In this document: positions 9,949 to 22,900 of the stretch, one piece after another
How positions within the stretch are numbered: position 1 is the first letter of the stretch
How the letters are laid out: every line of letters starts with the position of its first letter
DNA from: Cucumis sativus
Taxonomy: Eukaryota > Streptophyta > Magnoliopsida > Cucurbitales > Cucurbitaceae
Reading direction: 5' to 3'
Length of the DNA stretch: 64,000 nucleotides
NCBI RefSeq assembly: GCF_000004075.3
Contig: NC_026655.2
Location: 5,022,001 to 5,086,000, forward strand
Notes under the pieces: model-generated
Database searches by the model: none
What the model was told of the DNA's origin: nothing
Seen by the model: only the letters and a program-made list of their open reading frames with translations
Translations under genes and position numbers: made by a program

Positions 9949-12900
9949 TCAAGAATAATCAGACTGAGACTCGTAGAAATCACTAGGACAAGGTGACATG
10001 ACTTCTTGCTCAAGAAACTGTAAAACTTGACTCATTGATGGCCGATTGTCTGGGTCGGCATCCGTGCATTTGGCTGCTATTTCGAGAATTGCTTCTACAG
10101 TATCGGCATCAACGTCCTTGCACCTTTTGTCAACTATCTCATCCATTTTGTTTTCTCCCAATAATATGTGCATCTATAAAATATCAACACATTGCAACAG
10201 TGAAACTTTTGCGGCAGAAAAAGGAAACAAATTATGCACGTGAATGTATGTGTCTGTACATGCGTGTCCTTGAACATTACCTAAACTAATTTTCTCGAAT
10301 AAAATTCTGTCGAAGTTTCACTTGATCTTATTCAATGGATTTTATCACTGTGATTTTAGTTAGTGTTTAACCTGACTTCTCCTAAAGAAGTGTGCCACAC
10401 ATTAATTATGGAACCGTGTAGAGTAATGTTTTGGGCAGAAAGAACAGATCGTTTTTAGAGCATACCCAACCAACAACATTTAGGCCTCGCTTTACAAATG
10501 ATGGATCCGTTGGTCTCTTCCCAGTCACCAGCTCCAGTAATAAGACTCCAAAGCTATAAATATCTGATTTTTCAGTTGCCCTCCCACTTTGCAGATATTC
10601 TGCATGGAAATGAAAAATTCAGCCATTCAACATACCAAGGAAATATTCTAAATCATTCATGAATTATCGTATCAAGCCTTTCTTTTAAATACAGAACTAA
10701 TGAGCACTTGGAGCCAAATAACCAAAAGTTCCAGCAACTACAGTTGTGACATGAGCATCATCGTCAACCAAAAGCTTGGCCAGTCCAAAGTCAGATACAT
10801 GGGGCACCAAGTTTTCATCAAGTAGAATGTTACTCGATTTAATATCACGATGTACGATCTTTGGACAACAATCATGATGCAAGTATGCAATCCCCCTAGC
10901 AGAGCCAAAGGCTATCCTAAGACGAGCTCTCCAATCCAAAGGCTGTCTTTCTGGTCCATGTTCTGCATGAAGTGCAAGAGAAAAGGAAAAAAGGAATCAA
11001 TATAATCTGTTAGTATTTTCAACACATATTGACAGGACAGTATAGATGGATTCCTACGTCATATAGCTCTTGGCAATAAACCAGTAGAAATACTAGCCTA
11101 AAGATCGAAAAAAAAATAGGCACAAAATCTTTCAGAACCACTGTATATGCCCATGTTAATGTCATACCATGCAAGAAATCATCTAAGCTGCCCATTGCTA
11201 GAAAGTCATAGATAAGAAGCTTTGAAGTTGGAAGACTACAGTAGCCCCGCAAATTGACCAAGTTTATATGTTTGATGCAACCCAAAATCTCCAACTCTCT
11301 CTCGAACACTTGATCTGAACCTTTTCTGCTTCCATCAATCTTTTTCACAGCAAAGGTTCCACAATCATTCATGACCATCCGGTATACAATACCAAATCCT
11401 CCTGAACCGACAACATCTTCTTCATCTAGTGACTCCAGCTTTTCTATAATCTCACATGATGGGTACGGTAGGTCACCATGAAAAGTAATAAGTTTTGTGC
11501 CTGTTGTACAGTGAACGTTTAGCATCAGTTGGACAATGCTTGAGAAGAAACATAACCTGTCACAAGAACTGAGAAAAGAGGATTACTTGGTTCATGAACC
11601 ACTTGTTTTTTTACTTCTGTATATCTCTTGACAGCTCTTTCCTTCTTTGATAGCCACCGTATCCACAGGAATGGAACAAGCACTACAAGTGCAACACCCA
11701 TAGTGGACATTGCACCAATTAATACCCCTTTGATGTAGTGTGAAGACTTTTTCATAGGAACTACAGAAAATCATGAGCAAGTATGTTTAAGCAAGATATT
11801 TCAAGTTTTACAAGGCAATAAAAGTGATTCAAGTTGAAATGTCATTTCTCAGCAAACTAACCAGAAGCTTCATCGCTTTCAGCATGGGGCAACACTGCAG
11901 GGAATCCCAGTGAGGTTCGGCAAGCCTTGTTAACTTGATGACCACAGAGATCTAGATTTCCAATGAACCTGCAGTAACACACTTAACTATCAACACAACA
12001 AGCTTAGAATCCTCCTCCAATTGAAAAGGAAGGAAGAAAATGGAGATAAAATTAATGGAAGTAATAAAGTAAAATAAAATAGACGGGCATTATTAGAGAG
12101 AAAATGAGGAAGTAGAAAATCCACAGCAAGTCTTCAAATCATTTAGTACCCTATCAGAACCCTCGGTCTCGGACTCCCATCCTCCAATTTTAGGCAATAC
12201 CCCATCGGTAATAGTCCACTATTGGAGTTCGGACTCTGAGGAAGATAACATTTTTTAAAGATGTAGAAAGGGAGTAAGAAAAGTACTAGATCCTTTTTAA
12301 ATTACTGCTTCAACCAGTGCCAACTGGAGGCCAAATTTATAATGTCCCTTCACCCTGGTTAGAAGGATGCTCTGTACTCCAAAGTTCCTAACGAGTACAA
12401 CATCCATCTCGATTATTACAGTACAACTACACAGTTTCTTTATAGAGATGATGAAAATAAATCCTAACTCTAGACTATTTTTAGTAACTACCTGATGAGA
12501 ACATAAAAAATAAGTCCTAGAGTTAGGAATGTTACTTGATTAGACCCATGCTAGTAAGTGAAATCATCGATGCCGATCGGCAAGGTGCAAGAAATATAGA
12601 TTGTCCATGACAACAGGAAAGTCTCTTTTGAATAACAAAAAAACACTTCAAAAGCCTTGTTCACAGTTCTAAAGTTTTAAAACTTTAGGAGGTTCAAGTT
12701 TTAGGTATAGCCGTATAGGATATCACATTTTCATATATGATTCAACAACTTAGTATGGGAGCAAATTTAGGAAAATACATGTGACTGGAGTACTCACGAA
12801 TTGCTTCCAAATGTGCTTAGAACTCCGAAATCAGGTATTTCCCCAGAGAAAAAGTTTGTGGACAAATTCCTGTGAATGATATGAAAACGATAAAATAACC

Positions 12901-14265
12901 ATAGGTAGAAGTGTTAAGTAAACTCTTGTTGTGCCACAGCTGCAGTTCAACTTACAAATGACGCAAAAGCGAGAGTTGACCAATGGATGATGGAATAGCA
13001 CCCTTTAACGCATTGCTTGACAAATCCCTAATTTGAACCTCAATATTAAGAAAACATGCAATAATGGTATAAAAAGAGAAGTCCCTAACTTACTAATTCA
13101 GTACATACAAATAGTGCCAAAAAGAAGATCAAGCAACATTTCGTCAAACAAATTCAATATTAACAAAATGTCCCCCAGTCAACTACGTGACTTATATTGA
13201 CTGAACCAAAATCTCAAATAGAATATAAAGACAGATTCAAAAAATGCCAAACGATTCAGGAAAACTTACAGTATTGTAAGAGCAGAAAGGCTTCCGATAT
13301 CAGAAGGTATGCCACCTTGAAGATAATTAGACCTCAAATACCTATGAAGTTGGTAAAACGATGCATGAGGAGATTGATGAATGTCTATAGACTATATGAA
13401 ACTAATAGTTACAACACTCTTCACTTACAGAGCTCTGAGCTGAGTACATTTGGTGATTTCGCTAGGAATATTTCCATGTAAGCCATTTTCATGAAGTGCA
13501 CTGGTATGGTTAACATACAAAAGACAATGAGAGAGAAGTAAGATGGAATCACTTTAAATCAGAAAGTTTCTAAACTTCAGCTTCTTGCCCATCATACTAT
13601 TGGAGGAGGGAAAATGTGGGGGAAGAAATGATTCGGTAGGACTTACAGTCTCTGTAATCTACTGAGTTTACCAATGCTGGGAGAAATGATCCCTCCAAGT
13701 TGCATGTAAGGTAAGTTACTGAAACATCCAAAATCAAAAAAAAAAAAAAAATCAACTTGGAGAAGAAACAATCCGAACCTGAAATAAAGGAACAAGGCAA
13801 ATCTGAAAGGTGACACCATTACATACATTGAGCTAACCCGTTGGTCCTCTGGATGACAAGATATACCAGGCCATTTACAGGGAAACTCATCCGAAGCTTC
13901 CCAATCACCAAGGAGGTTTTTGCTATCATTAAACGCTCTTCTAATTTCCAACAACGTTAAGCCTGTGAAATGAGGATTTAAGAACGCAGAAATTTGCTTC
14001 GTACTGATCGAATCATACAAAGGAAAAAGAAAACAGGCCTCAACAAACCATCAAGCTACTCGTTCTCGTTGATTAGTTCAAAAGCATGAACGTAATACCA
14101 TTTTCCAGCATACCCAAATGAAAAAAAAAAAAAGTGAAAAATTAAAGAAGTGGAACAGGGGAGAAACGGAAAATGAGATTTACCATCTGGGGTGAGAGCA
14201 AAAGTACAAATGCTGAAAAGGGTTGATAGTAAAAGCGATGAAACAACCAAAACGAGCACACCCAT
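9949..14265 (-). CDS. LRR receptor-like serine/threonine kinase (At5g62710-like)
   Basis: Thirteen exons give 611 residues: 14265-14184, 13962-13827, 13718-13647, 13500-13429, 13341-13270, 13027-12956, 12869-12798, 11968-11862, 11760-11557, 11500-11168, 10962-10708, 10599-10466 and 10173-9949. A signal peptide (1-24) is followed by an N-terminal LRR cap, then five consecutive 72-nt exons each encoding one 24-residue LRR. One transmembrane helix lies at about 240-265. In the kinase domain I see the glycine loop GSGGFG (328-333), Lys349, HRDIK (445-449) and DFG (465-467). The C-terminal exon resembles At5g62710 from memory, and length matches (about 604 aa there). Oddity: the APE motif reads AP-Lys at residue 493 because the codon spans a junction and the last base of exon 11 is A. 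The substrate and ligand are unknown; location is presumably the plasma membrane. Confidence 0.9.
12462..12528. repeat. Short inverted repeat in LRR-kinase intron 7
   Basis: TCCTAACTCTAG at 12462-12473 is matched by its exact reverse complement at 12517-12528, with a 43-nt loop. It lies in an 829-nt intron, where the rest of the intron shows no coding signal. Confidence 0.6.
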
Positions 14266-15567
14266 TTGAACTTTCTTTCAAATTGTGGTTGCTGGAGTTG
14301 AGTTAGATGAGGGTTTTGTTGATAGTGATGATAAAAAGAGAAGAGTTGGAGTACGAAGGAAGGTTGTGATGTGTGGTAAAATGGAAATGAAAGGAAGAAG
14401 GCGCCATTATTAAACCAAATAATCATTTGAACAGATGAGAGAGAGAGAGAGATTTTAGTTTTCCTGCAATTCATGAGAGCAGAGTGGGCAGGCTTTTTGT
14501 CAAAGTGGGCATTGAGAGTTGTGCAATTGAAACGCAAACGAGAAAATTCAAAAGTTAATTTTGAGATTTTTCCCTCAATCGATCATCCGTCAGCACTTCG
14601 CTCCAAATAAGGGACACCTGTTTGATGGAAAATTGCTTAAATCATATGTATACAATGGAAACATTCGCAGTATATTCCTACCACTTCTATTCTTTTCAAT
14701 ATTTTCATACTTTACCTTATAGTTTATTCATTCTTTTTTTGAAAAAGAAACTTACATAAAAATCATAATCGTAACTTTTTCCATTCTCCAGATGGAATTA
14801 CTGTTCACATCTTAAAAGGTTAAACTTGGAACTTTAATTTTGGTGAATACTTTTATTTATTTTTTATTAATCCTATGTGAGAAATTGCACAAATCAAGCT
14901 TTAACAATGGTAATAGAATTAATTTATAACCTAATTTAATCCAAAATTCAAACAAGTCTAATATTTGAGATGTATTATTGATTTAATTAGACTTCTACAC
15001 ATCTTTTAAATCGTACGATAAATTTAAGTATTCTATTTGTTCGCTTATCATTATTTAAGAAGAGTTAATTTAATCAATAAATATAAATCATATTGTGAGA
15101 AACTCAATTAACACATATATAACGAATATATATGAATAGAAACTCGTTGTATATGACTAATAGATGTCGTAGGTTTAAAGTGTACAAAACGAAAAACATG
15201 CAAAAACATCATTTACAATGTGTCACGTACACATTAAATTTGAGTATGTTAGTGGGAAAACCATGTTAATTTTTACATAAACAGAAATCTCATATACTTT
15301 AATTTTGTGCAAAAAGAGAAGAAATTAAGGAAATGCTAACTAATATGTATACCATAAGAATAGGTGTGGGAGAAGAAGAGTGATAGTTGGGGATAGGGAA
15401 GTAGAAAACGGGAAAATAGGATCAATGCAAAACAACAGCATATACCCATAAAACACAATCCTCAACAACTACCTTCTATTTTGGAGCTTTTCCACCATTC
15501 CTAATTTCCTCCACTCCTTTTGATACATCCTCCTTCCACACCTTCCTACAGTCTTTACACAGCCACC
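14266..15567. other. Divergent promoter region between the LRR kinase and the NPF transporter
   Basis: This 1.3 kb separates two start codons on opposite strands, so it carries both promoters and leaders. It is AT-rich with an (AG)n tract near 14438-14453 in the kinase leader. I cannot assign specific regulatory sites. Confidence 0.6.
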
Positions 15568-17479
15568 ATGGATTTGGTAGCTCCTCTTCCCTCCTCCCAC
15601 CCTCCTCCGCCCCCTTGCCAGAAACTTGGAGGATGGCGTGCCGTCAAATACATTATCGGTTTGTAACATTCATTATTACTTAAACATCATACATGACAAA
15701 CTGCTTTGTGTTTTTTCCTTTGGTTTTGAATATATCTTCTTTTGAAGGGAACGAGTCTTTTGAGAAGCTGTCATCCATGAGTTTGATATCTAATATCACT
15801 GTGTATCTCAGCACCCAATATAATGTCAATGGAACTTTTGTGGTTAATGTGGTTAACATATGGATTGGAACCTCGAATATTGCCACTTTAGCCGGTGCTT
15901 TCATTGCAGATACTCGTCTTGGCCGCTACCGCACTCTCCTATATGGCTCCATTGCATCATTCTTGGTATTGCTTTTACTATACCCTTGTTGAATTCATCA
16001 ACATTTATCTCATAATTAATCTTCTTTGTCTTTGAAAAGGGAATGGGGACTGTTGCTCTCACCGCAGCTCTCCACCAGCTCAGGCCTCCTCATTGTAATG
16101 CTGATGATTCAGGCCATTGCCCACAGCCACATCTTTGGCAGCTCCTTGTTCTATTCACCGGTCTCGGTCTGTTGTCGATTGGTGCTGGTGGTATTCGTCC
16201 CTGCAATGTTGCATTTGGAGCTGATCAATTCGACACCACCACAGAAAAGGGAAAGTCTCAATTAGAAAGCTTCTTTAATTGGTGGTACCTTTCTTTCACC
16301 ATTGCTCTACTTATAGCTCTCACTGGTGTTGTTTATGTTCAAACCAATGTAAGTTGGACCCTCGGATTTGCCATTCCCACCATTTGTTTCTTCATCTCCA
16401 TCTCGATTTTCTTGCTGGGTCGGCATACTTACATCATCGTTAAGCCCAGAGGAAGCATGCTTACGGATGTGGCCAGAGTCATTGTAGCTGCCTATAGAAA
16501 ACGAGGACATTCGATTTCATCCAGCTCGTTTTATGACTCACCAATGGAGGATTCTACATGCGGGGAAAAGCTTATTCACACAGATAGGTTCAAATGGCTG
16601 GATAGAGCTGCGATTATAGTAAATCCAGAAGAGGAATTGGATGAACAGGGAAAACCCAAAAATTCATGGAGGTTATGCAGTTTACAGCAAGTGGAAGGAT
16701 TCAAATGCCTAGTGTCTATAATTCCCGTTTGGATATCAGGAATTGGGTGTTTCATAGTATTCAATCAACCAAACACATTTGGGATTCTTCAAGCAATACA
16801 ATCAAACAGATCAATCGGACCCCATTTTAAATTCCCACCCGGCTGGATGAGCTTAGCCGGTATGATAGCTCTATCTATATGGATCATAATCTACGAGAGG
16901 GTTCTCATCAAACTAGGAAAGAAAATCACCGGAAAAGAAAGAAGACTTACAATGGAACAGAGAATCACAATAGGGATCCTCCTGTCGATTTTCAGTATGA
17001 TCACCTCAGGGGTCGTCGAGAAACATCGAAGAGACGCTGCTTTGAAAAACAGATTGTTCATTTCACCAACAAGTTTCGCATTGCTGTTACCGCAACATGT
17101 TCTCACTGGTCTAATGGAGGCATTTGCATTGGTAGCCATAATGGAGTTCTTCACAATGCATATGCCGGAACATATGAGAACAGTTGCAGGAGCCATCTTC
17201 TTCCTCACAATCTCAGTAGCGAGCTACTTAAGCTCTTTGATAGTTTATGTGATCAAAAAAGTAAGTGCCAAAATTGCAAAATCGCCATGGGTAGGGGGAC
17301 ACGACCTAAACCAGAATAGACTAGACTACTACTATTTCACATTAGCCGTGCTCGAAACATTGAATCTACTGTACTTCGTGATCTTCGCAAGGCGTTTTGT
17401 GAGAGGTTATGATGATAAAGTGAAGTTGACAGAAAATGTTCGTCGGAATGATTTGCCGGTGAAGGATGAAGAATGTTGA
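15568..17479 (+). CDS. NPF2.8: NPF/PTR-family proton-coupled transporter (NPF2.8-like)
   Basis: Three exons at 15568-15658, 15748-15965 and 16040-17479 give 582 residues. The family ExxE[K/R] signature appears as ESFEK just after the exon 1/2 junction. The body has the expected hydrophobic segments, including GAGGIRPCN and the FNWWY stretch, a central hydrophilic loop, and the late MPEHMRTVAGAIFFL motif. Sequence features (the MSLISN start of the first helix, ADQFDTTTEKGK) recall Arabidopsis NPF2.8 (At5g28470) more than the GTR transporters NPF2.9-2.11. NPF proteins import nitrate, peptides, hormones or glycosides with H+ at membranes; the substrate here cannot be read from sequence. The start is supported by AGCCACCATGG, a strong translation context, and by the normal short first exon of the family. 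Confidence 0.92.
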
Positions 17480-17955
17480 AAGCACCATGGCAATATCAGG
17501 TTTCCCTCCAATACTTTAGTTTTGTACACTAAAATTAGGATTCTTTACCATTATTGTTATTTTGTTCAATTATTAGTTTAATTTATAGAATTTTTTTCTT
17601 CTTTTTGAGAGTTTAGTTTAGGAGTTAAACATGTTAATTATTATTGAACTAAACTTTGAATATTGTATCTAAGTGGATGTAGAATAGTGGGTAGCTAGGT
17701 AATATAATTGGGCTTTTAGTTTTTACATTCAAGGTGTATGAAAAGAACATTTGAGAATGCAAAACTGTTTCTACCAATTCGTAATCTTTAAACCTATCAT
17801 CTTCATTGAATTGTTCATCCTATACAATTGGTACATGTGTAATCGAAGGTGAATGATTGTAGATGAAACCTGTTGAAGAAGAGGAATCAAAACTCATATA
17901 ATTAAGAGAAAATGATAAATATGGTTGATCTCAAATTAAAGCAGTAAAAGAAAAA
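17480..17955. other. NPF 3' UTR and short spacer
   Basis: AT-rich sequence following the NPF stop codon. It probably holds the 3' UTR; nothing else is recognised. Confidence 0.6.
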
Positions 17956-18579
17956 GTGGATATTTGGAAAATGGAAAACCAAATTTCGAAATTCATTCAA
18001 TGCACTTTAAGGATCATTCCTGTAGGGTTTAATTGCCAGTATCATTTACTATGTTCCCATAGTCCATCAAACATATGGAGTGTTTCAAGCTCTTCTGGTT
18101 TCAAGATACCGGCAGCCTCCTTCTACATCTTAACTCAAGAATTTTCATACCAGCTCTCTGGAAACTCACTGGAAAAGAAAGTGGCACAACTCTTCTCCAA
18201 AGGACGAGTGTTGGTTTGGTACTCTAACATGGCAGTCCTTTTTCTCTCTGCTTTTGTTGAGTGTAAGAGAAGGCATTTGGCTCTTGAGAAACCAATTGGG
18301 ATAGAATTTGGAAGAGGTGCCATTTCTTCAATGTCTGGTATGTGGTTGATACCTCAGTTCATTTTGATAGGCATTTCTGAAGCTTTCACATCTATTGCTC
18401 ATGATGAGTTTTACTACAAGCAAGTTCCAGAGAACATGAGAAGCATAGGAGTGTCTTTCTTGTTTGTTGGGTATGCAATAATATCTAGCTACTTGGGCAA
18501 TTTCTTGATTATAAACTTGGATTATATCGTAGTTCTTAAAGACGGATTCTTGTTAGGCAGTATCCTAAAACATCTTTAA
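17956..18579 (+). pseudogene. NPF2 transporter remnant 1 (C-terminal half, GTR-like)
   Basis: An open stretch of about 207 codons contains readable NPF pieces: LRIIPV, GFKIPAASF, VECKRRHLAL, GAISSMSGMWLIPQFILIGISEAF and FYYKQVPENMRS. These match the second half of NPF2.9-2.11 (glucosinolate-transporter clade) rather than the intact NPF2.8-like gene next door. The whole N-terminal half, including the ExxER helix, is missing. The segment between SSSGF and VECKRR is shortened and scrambled compared with the family, and the last membrane helices degenerate after FLI. No intron boundary or start supports a working gene. This is a host gene relic, most likely from tandem duplication. A truncated but expressed protein is an unlikely alternative. 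Confidence 0.8.
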
Positions 18580-18775
18580 TGGAGCCAGCAGCTTCACGAC
18601 CTCGATACTTACTTTGACCACTAAAGACTTAGGATTTGCCTGTGCTCACTGTCTCTATCTCACACACTCTAGTGTTGATTCTCCATTAAATTTTAAGTTG
18701 AAAAACCAGAAGATTAAGACAAAAGTACTGGACATATCCTTCATTTTTTGTTTCAATTTTTTGTCTCGACCATCG

Positions 18776-18992
18776 TGGTTTCAAGATCCTAGCAGCCTCG
18801 TTCATCATATTTACAATGATTAGACAGAATCCCTGACCCAACTTTCTCTAGATTCTCTGCCAAATTAAGTGAGAGCTCTTTTAGTAAAGGATGAGTATTG
18901 GCATGGCACTTAACATTGTCCCCATGCTTTTTTCTGCTTTTGTTAAAGGCAAGAGAAGGCATTTTGTACCTTTCACATCCATTAATCAGATT
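18776..18992 (+). pseudogene. NPF2 transporter remnant 2 (more decayed tandem copy)
   Basis: TTCAAGATCCTAGCAGCCTC at 18780-18799 and a stretch ending in a KGKRRHF-like peptide parallel positions 18101-18280 of remnant 1. The reading frame contains several stops (after IRQNP and again within 60 nt), so it cannot encode protein. In one part, FTMI and MSIGMAL, it is closer to the canonical family sequence than remnant 1, so the two probably derive from separate or separately decayed copies of an NPF2 gene. Confidence 0.7.
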
Positions 18993-19936
18993 TTCCCTTT
19001 CTAAGAAATCCCATCAGTGGGTCGTCTTTGTTTGTCTGGTATGATCTATTTACTCTAGTAGTTTCTTGATTTTATTTGTTTCGTAAGAACTGAGAAGACA
19101 AAGGGCAGTGCCACTGGAGATTGTCTGTTGAAGGTCTTTTACAAAGAAAGATTGGACTATTTCTACTCCCTATGAGCGCTACACGCTCTAAACTGTGTAG
19201 TTTTTAGCTTTTAGAAAGTGGTAATATCCTAACCCAACTCTTATTAATTGAAAACTCTCTTGTGAGAACTTTACCATCATGAATCATAGTATAAATGTGT
19301 TGACAGAAGCTAGGAGACAAGTAACGTAATCTCAAGAACAGAATCGTTTTAGTAGTTTTGCTTCTTCATGATTTAGAAAATTACCAAATTCAAGGGTGTG
19401 GAGGCGTTTTGAGACAAGTAGAATTGTGAACTTAAACTCACAATATAAGGAGCAATAACACATGAAACTGAAATTTTTTAGTGGTAAAACCCACAATCAC
19501 TTTGAGCCAAACAATCTCCTAAAGTTCATTGGGCCAAATACTTTCGTATGTTTGGTTCACTATCAATCTTTCATTAACACTGAGAAGCGATGATAATTGG
19601 TAAACTCCATGAGAATCCAGTAGAAAAAGATCCAGTAAGTTAGGAATGAACATAAATGACATCATTTCATAAAAACTTCCTCTTGGGGACGCAGTGCATT
19701 ACAACTTACAAGATATGCCAAGTCCGGCAATAGAAAAAAAAAAAAGACTAATATAACACAGAAAAGCGTCAAAAACGATAGTCCTATAATATGCTAAAAG
19801 ACCAAAAGCCAAATACAGGTGTAAACCGTTGTTTCATCTTTCTTTAACTTCCAAGCAGCTTGTGCCAATTGCATATTCTAATGCCAGCAGTCACCATATA
19901 ACTACAAGACAGTATATTACAGTATTGAACATCCCC
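18993..19936. other. Spacer with H+-ATPase 3' region
   Basis: Contains weak further decay of the NPF remnants just after 18993 and the 3' UTR of the minus-strand H+-ATPase below 19937. No other gene is visible. Confidence 0.55.
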
Positions 19937-22900
19937 TTACACGGTGTATGCTTGTTGGATCGTTTCAATATCGAGACCCTTCAATCTCACCACTGACTCT
20001 ACATGGCCTTTCAGTGTATGGAGTTCTCTCAATCTGCAAGATTTATGAAATGAAACCAAATTGGTAATTGCAGAATGATAACTTAAACCAGCAATCAGTT
20101 TCAAATAATGTCAAACCAAAAATGATGTTTTGCAACATACCTAGCAATTTCAGCTCTCCTTTTGGCTTCTTCAGCCATGTGATTGAGTTCTGTGAAATGA
20201 GTTCTCTCGGTGAACATCTTAGTATCAGGCGGTTGCAAACCATGCAGGGTTCTTTGGGCGTGAGCCCATTGTAGCTCACGTTGTTCCTTACCAAAATCCT
20301 TTTGTCTTGTGAAAGCAACCTATTAAAAGAATACAAGTGAATAAACCAACTGATGCATAACTTTGACAGGTAGAATGCAGGCAACAGTGTAAATTTATAC
20401 CCTTTGCTCAAGCATGAGATCCCAAGCCTTCCCACTCAAGGCATATCGAATAGCAAACTTTATGGGATCAAGAGGAATATAAAAGATGATGTTATAAAGC
20501 CAAATTACACCAGCCCAACCCCAACCAATTCCTTCAATGGCAGCAAAACTCCAATTAGCATAGACAGCAATCAGAGTAGCAACCTGTTCAATATCAAACT
20601 TAGTATTTTCTTCGAAAGTATAATTGAAAATACAAGTGCAACAAGTCAAACAAGTTTTGCCTTACCAGTTGAGCAAGAATAAAAGCCACTACAAGAAATA
20701 ACCCAGGACGCTCAACGTAGGACCAACTTCGAGATCGCGTAACAAAAATGAGAGCCTGGCTGATGGTGCTCACTTGCAGATATATAGCTGAGGCTAGCTT
20801 CCGGAAATCATCATGAGCTGTTTTTTCAAGGGTTGATACTCCAAAGATTCGCTGAATTTTACACAAAATGAGACAGATCAGCAGAAATCAAAAGAATTGC
20901 AGGGGCTACTAGCAAGCTAAGTACAAGAGAATTAAAAACAAGGAGCAGGAAAAAAGAGTTTATTAGATATTAGATTACAGAACACAACATAAACAATGGT
21001 TCCATCTGAACCCACCATTAACAGATTATTACTTAGTATTAAGGAAATTGGATTGTCTTACAGGGAAAAAGTTGGTTTTATACGACGCCCAAAAAAATAT
21101 GACCGTCATCATTGCCAAGTAACTACCAAGTACAACGCCAGTAGTAAAAATTTCAGCCAGCTTCCAACTATCTGGCAGAGGAGACGGTTTAACCCTATCC
21201 TTCGATATTGTCATGATTGTACCTACACATTAATCATTTGACGAGTTTTCAATAAACAGTGGAAAAAGAATCACATTGATTTATATGAACTTCAAATAAT
21301 CAGCAGATCAGATACAAGGATTTAGAACAAACCATCATTAAGGATAGCAATGATAAGCACCATAAATGGTGGAAAATCAAATTTCCAAATGAGAGCCAGC
21401 AACATGAAACCAAGCTGCAACAAACACAATCAAAAGATCAGTAACATGACTTGTCATTCGGGACATGGAAGAACAGAACAGCAAACCTTACATATAATTA
21501 ATATATATTCTAACAACTTACCACAATACGTATTGTGATGGAAACTGCATAAATCTGACATGGGCAAAAATTAAACGTGAGTCAGAATAGGCAAACAAAT
21601 CAGAACTTCAAAAGAAGAAAGGGAGATGGTAATAATGCAATCTCAAAGGCTGCAACTTGAAAAACCAACTATTGAATGAAGAGATTTTAAGGTCAAACCA
21701 CAGGTTACCGTGTAATTCTTCATTCTCTGAAATATTGCTCTACTAGTCAAGACAGCACTGATGATAACACTGAGACCAGGTTCGGTAAGAACAATATCAG
21801 AAGCACTCCGAGCAGCATCAGTTGCATCTGCAACAGCTATACCTATGTCTGCTTTTTTAAGTGCAGGAGCATCATTCACTCCATCACCAGTCATACCACA
21901 GATATGTTTCATAGCTTGCAAGCGTTTTACAATCTCATATTTGTGCTCTGAACCAACAAAAAATCATGGTGAGCCAGTATCCTAAGACAAGAACCGATTT
22001 TTTCTGTTCCCCAAACTAACATTTTGAGTCAATTACTGGAAAAATACCAGGGAATACACCCGCAAAACCATCTGCTTTCTCGATAAGATCGTCAACAGGT
22101 AAAGCAGCAATTGACTCATCCTTTTCCTGTCCTAGCAAAGCAGATGATGGATACATGTTGGTTCCCATCCCCAATCGACGTCCTGTTTCCTTGCCTATAG
22201 CCAGCTGATCTCCTATAAAAGAAGCAAGGTAAATGAACTAACAATCTAGATAAATTCAGCAAGCTTAATAGATGTGGCAATGTTTTAGCAATCTCTAGTC
22301 AGAATCACATAAGAATATTTGTGACATTCCATACATGGAGAGCATTTCTACCAGGCATGTAAAATCTGAAACGTACCGGTAATCATTTTCACGTTTACTC
22401 CAAGATTTAAAGCTCTCCTAATTGTCTCTGCACTATCATGTCTCGGTGGATCAAACAAAGGCAAGAGGCCCATGAATTGCCAGGGACCTCCAGGACTTTC
22501 TTTTCTTCCTTCTGGAACTTCCTGATATGAATCCAATAGATGTCATAAGACTTATAATCAACAGTACTTTAACTACTGGACTAAAGAAGATGCATAGCGG
22601 TCTTATTAACGAAGGGATCAAAAAATCTACAAGCCCATGTTCACTGACCTGGTATGCTACAGCAAGCGAACGCAAACCTCGTTCAGCAAATTTATCAATC
22701 ACTGCATGAACTCTTCTCTCAATCTCTGACTTGTTGTATGCAAGATTTAGAATCTAAAAGTGAAAGTTAAAACAGGAACCTATATTCAGTAGTCTGTTCT
22801 CAGTTAAAACAGAGACAACATTTGCACAAGTTCAAATGGAGCAGCCTTTTACCTGTTCTGGAGCACCTTTACTGACTCTGTGCATCTTGCCCTCGTGGTC

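Noticed and set aside
10697-10707. Reading through exon 11 of the LRR kinase to a stop, as a truncated kinase
   Set aside because: The downstream exons encode an intact kinase C-lobe with correct phase, so normal splicing is more likely than truncation.
18614-18823. 69-codon ORF between the NPF remnants
   Set aside because: It is an accidental frame; only its end overlaps recognisable NPF-derived sequence.
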